The notes under the pieces were generated by a model. That model saw nothing but the letters and a program-made list of their open reading frames with translations, did no database searches and was not told the DNA's origin. 7,279 bases of DNA, from positions 1 to 7,279 of the forward strand of contig JAASSH010000098.1 of NCBI GenBank assembly GCA_021767985.1, in the 5' to 3' direction. Below, one piece after another: positions 7,164 through 7,279 of the stretch. Every line of letters begins with the position of its first letter. Positions within the stretch are counted from its first letter, which is position 1. Source of the stretch: Gammaproteobacteria bacterium. Its GTDB lineage: Bacteria > Pseudomonadota > Gammaproteobacteria > GCA-001735895. A program made the position numbers and the translations under genes.

Positions 7164-7236
7164 ATTCCGGGGGACAGTATAGCTATTTACTCGTATTCCG
7201 GGGACTGTCTGCAAATAGGCAATTTGTCCCCGAAAT
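7164..7236. repeat. GGGGAC repeat cluster (direct plus inverted copies)
   Basis: The unit ATTCCGGGG(G)AC occurs twice in direct orientation (7164-7175 and 7195-7205) and once inverted as GTCCCCGAAAT (7226-7236). GGGGAC at 7200-7205 can pair with GTCCCC at 7226-7231, and CAAAT (7212-7216) can pair with ATTTG (7222-7226). It starts 8 bases after the stop of the right selenoprotein. GGGGACAGTAT-type repeats are, as I remember, common near REP-associated tyrosine transposase (Y1_Tnp) genes in Gammaproteobacteria; no transposase is in the window. The hairpin could also end transcription, but there is no T run. Confidence 0.6.
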
Positions 7237-7279
7237 CCTGCGTCAGAACCTGAGCGAAAGACAGGACATCCCGCCATCC

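Noticed and set aside
7237..7279. Start or end of another gene at the right edge, for example a short minus-strand C-terminus ending at a TGA near 7246.
   Set aside because: Only about 11 codons would be visible, with no recognisable motif in any frame.

Overview
The window is a compact selenocysteine (Sec) locus from a GC-rich bacterium. It holds the Sec synthase gene selA, the Sec elongation factor gene selB, the Sec tRNA gene selC, and two paralogous selenoprotein genes in which an in-frame TGA must be read as Sec. SelA, SelB and the tRNA resemble their Escherichia coli counterparts, and an iron-type alcohol dehydrogenase sits next to selAB, as yiaY does in E. coli. This points to Proteobacteria, probably Gammaproteobacteria; it is inferred from remembered similarity, not from a search.

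Layout from left to right. (1) Minus strand, 877 to beyond the left edge: a selenoprotein of the glycine/sarcosine/betaine/D-proline reductase selenoprotein B family (PrdB/GrdB-like), with TGA at 424-422 inside a U-x-x-C-T motif; its 3' end is outside the window. (2) 878-1166: an AT-rich divergent intergenic region with a good leftward promoter candidate. (3) Plus strand 1167-2363: iron-containing alcohol dehydrogenase. (4) Plus strand 2410-3804 selA, 3801-5738 selB (4-base ATGA overlap) and 5739-5834 selC, whose first base follows the selB stop codon directly. (5) 5835-5964: a spacer with promoter candidates. (6) Plus strand 5965-7155: a second, complete selenoprotein of the same family (396 residues, Sec154). 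(7) 7164-7231: a small repeat cluster built on GGGGAC units.

How the parts work together. SelA converts Ser-tRNA(Sec) to Sec-tRNA(Sec) using selenophosphate, and SelB delivers it to UGA codons followed by a SECIS hairpin. The two flanking genes are the obvious local clients. Immediately after each UGA they share a 26-base block that is identical even at third codon positions; the identity stops abruptly afterwards, as expected for a SECIS under RNA-level constraint. selD (selenophosphate synthetase) and the pyruvoyl partner subunits of the clostridial reductases are not in the window.

The most interesting points are the pair of PrdB-like selenoproteins without their classical partners, a C-terminal extension much longer than clostridial PrdB, and a possible SECIS-like hairpin just upstream of selA. 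An automated annotation that treats TGA only as stop would split both selenoprotein genes.
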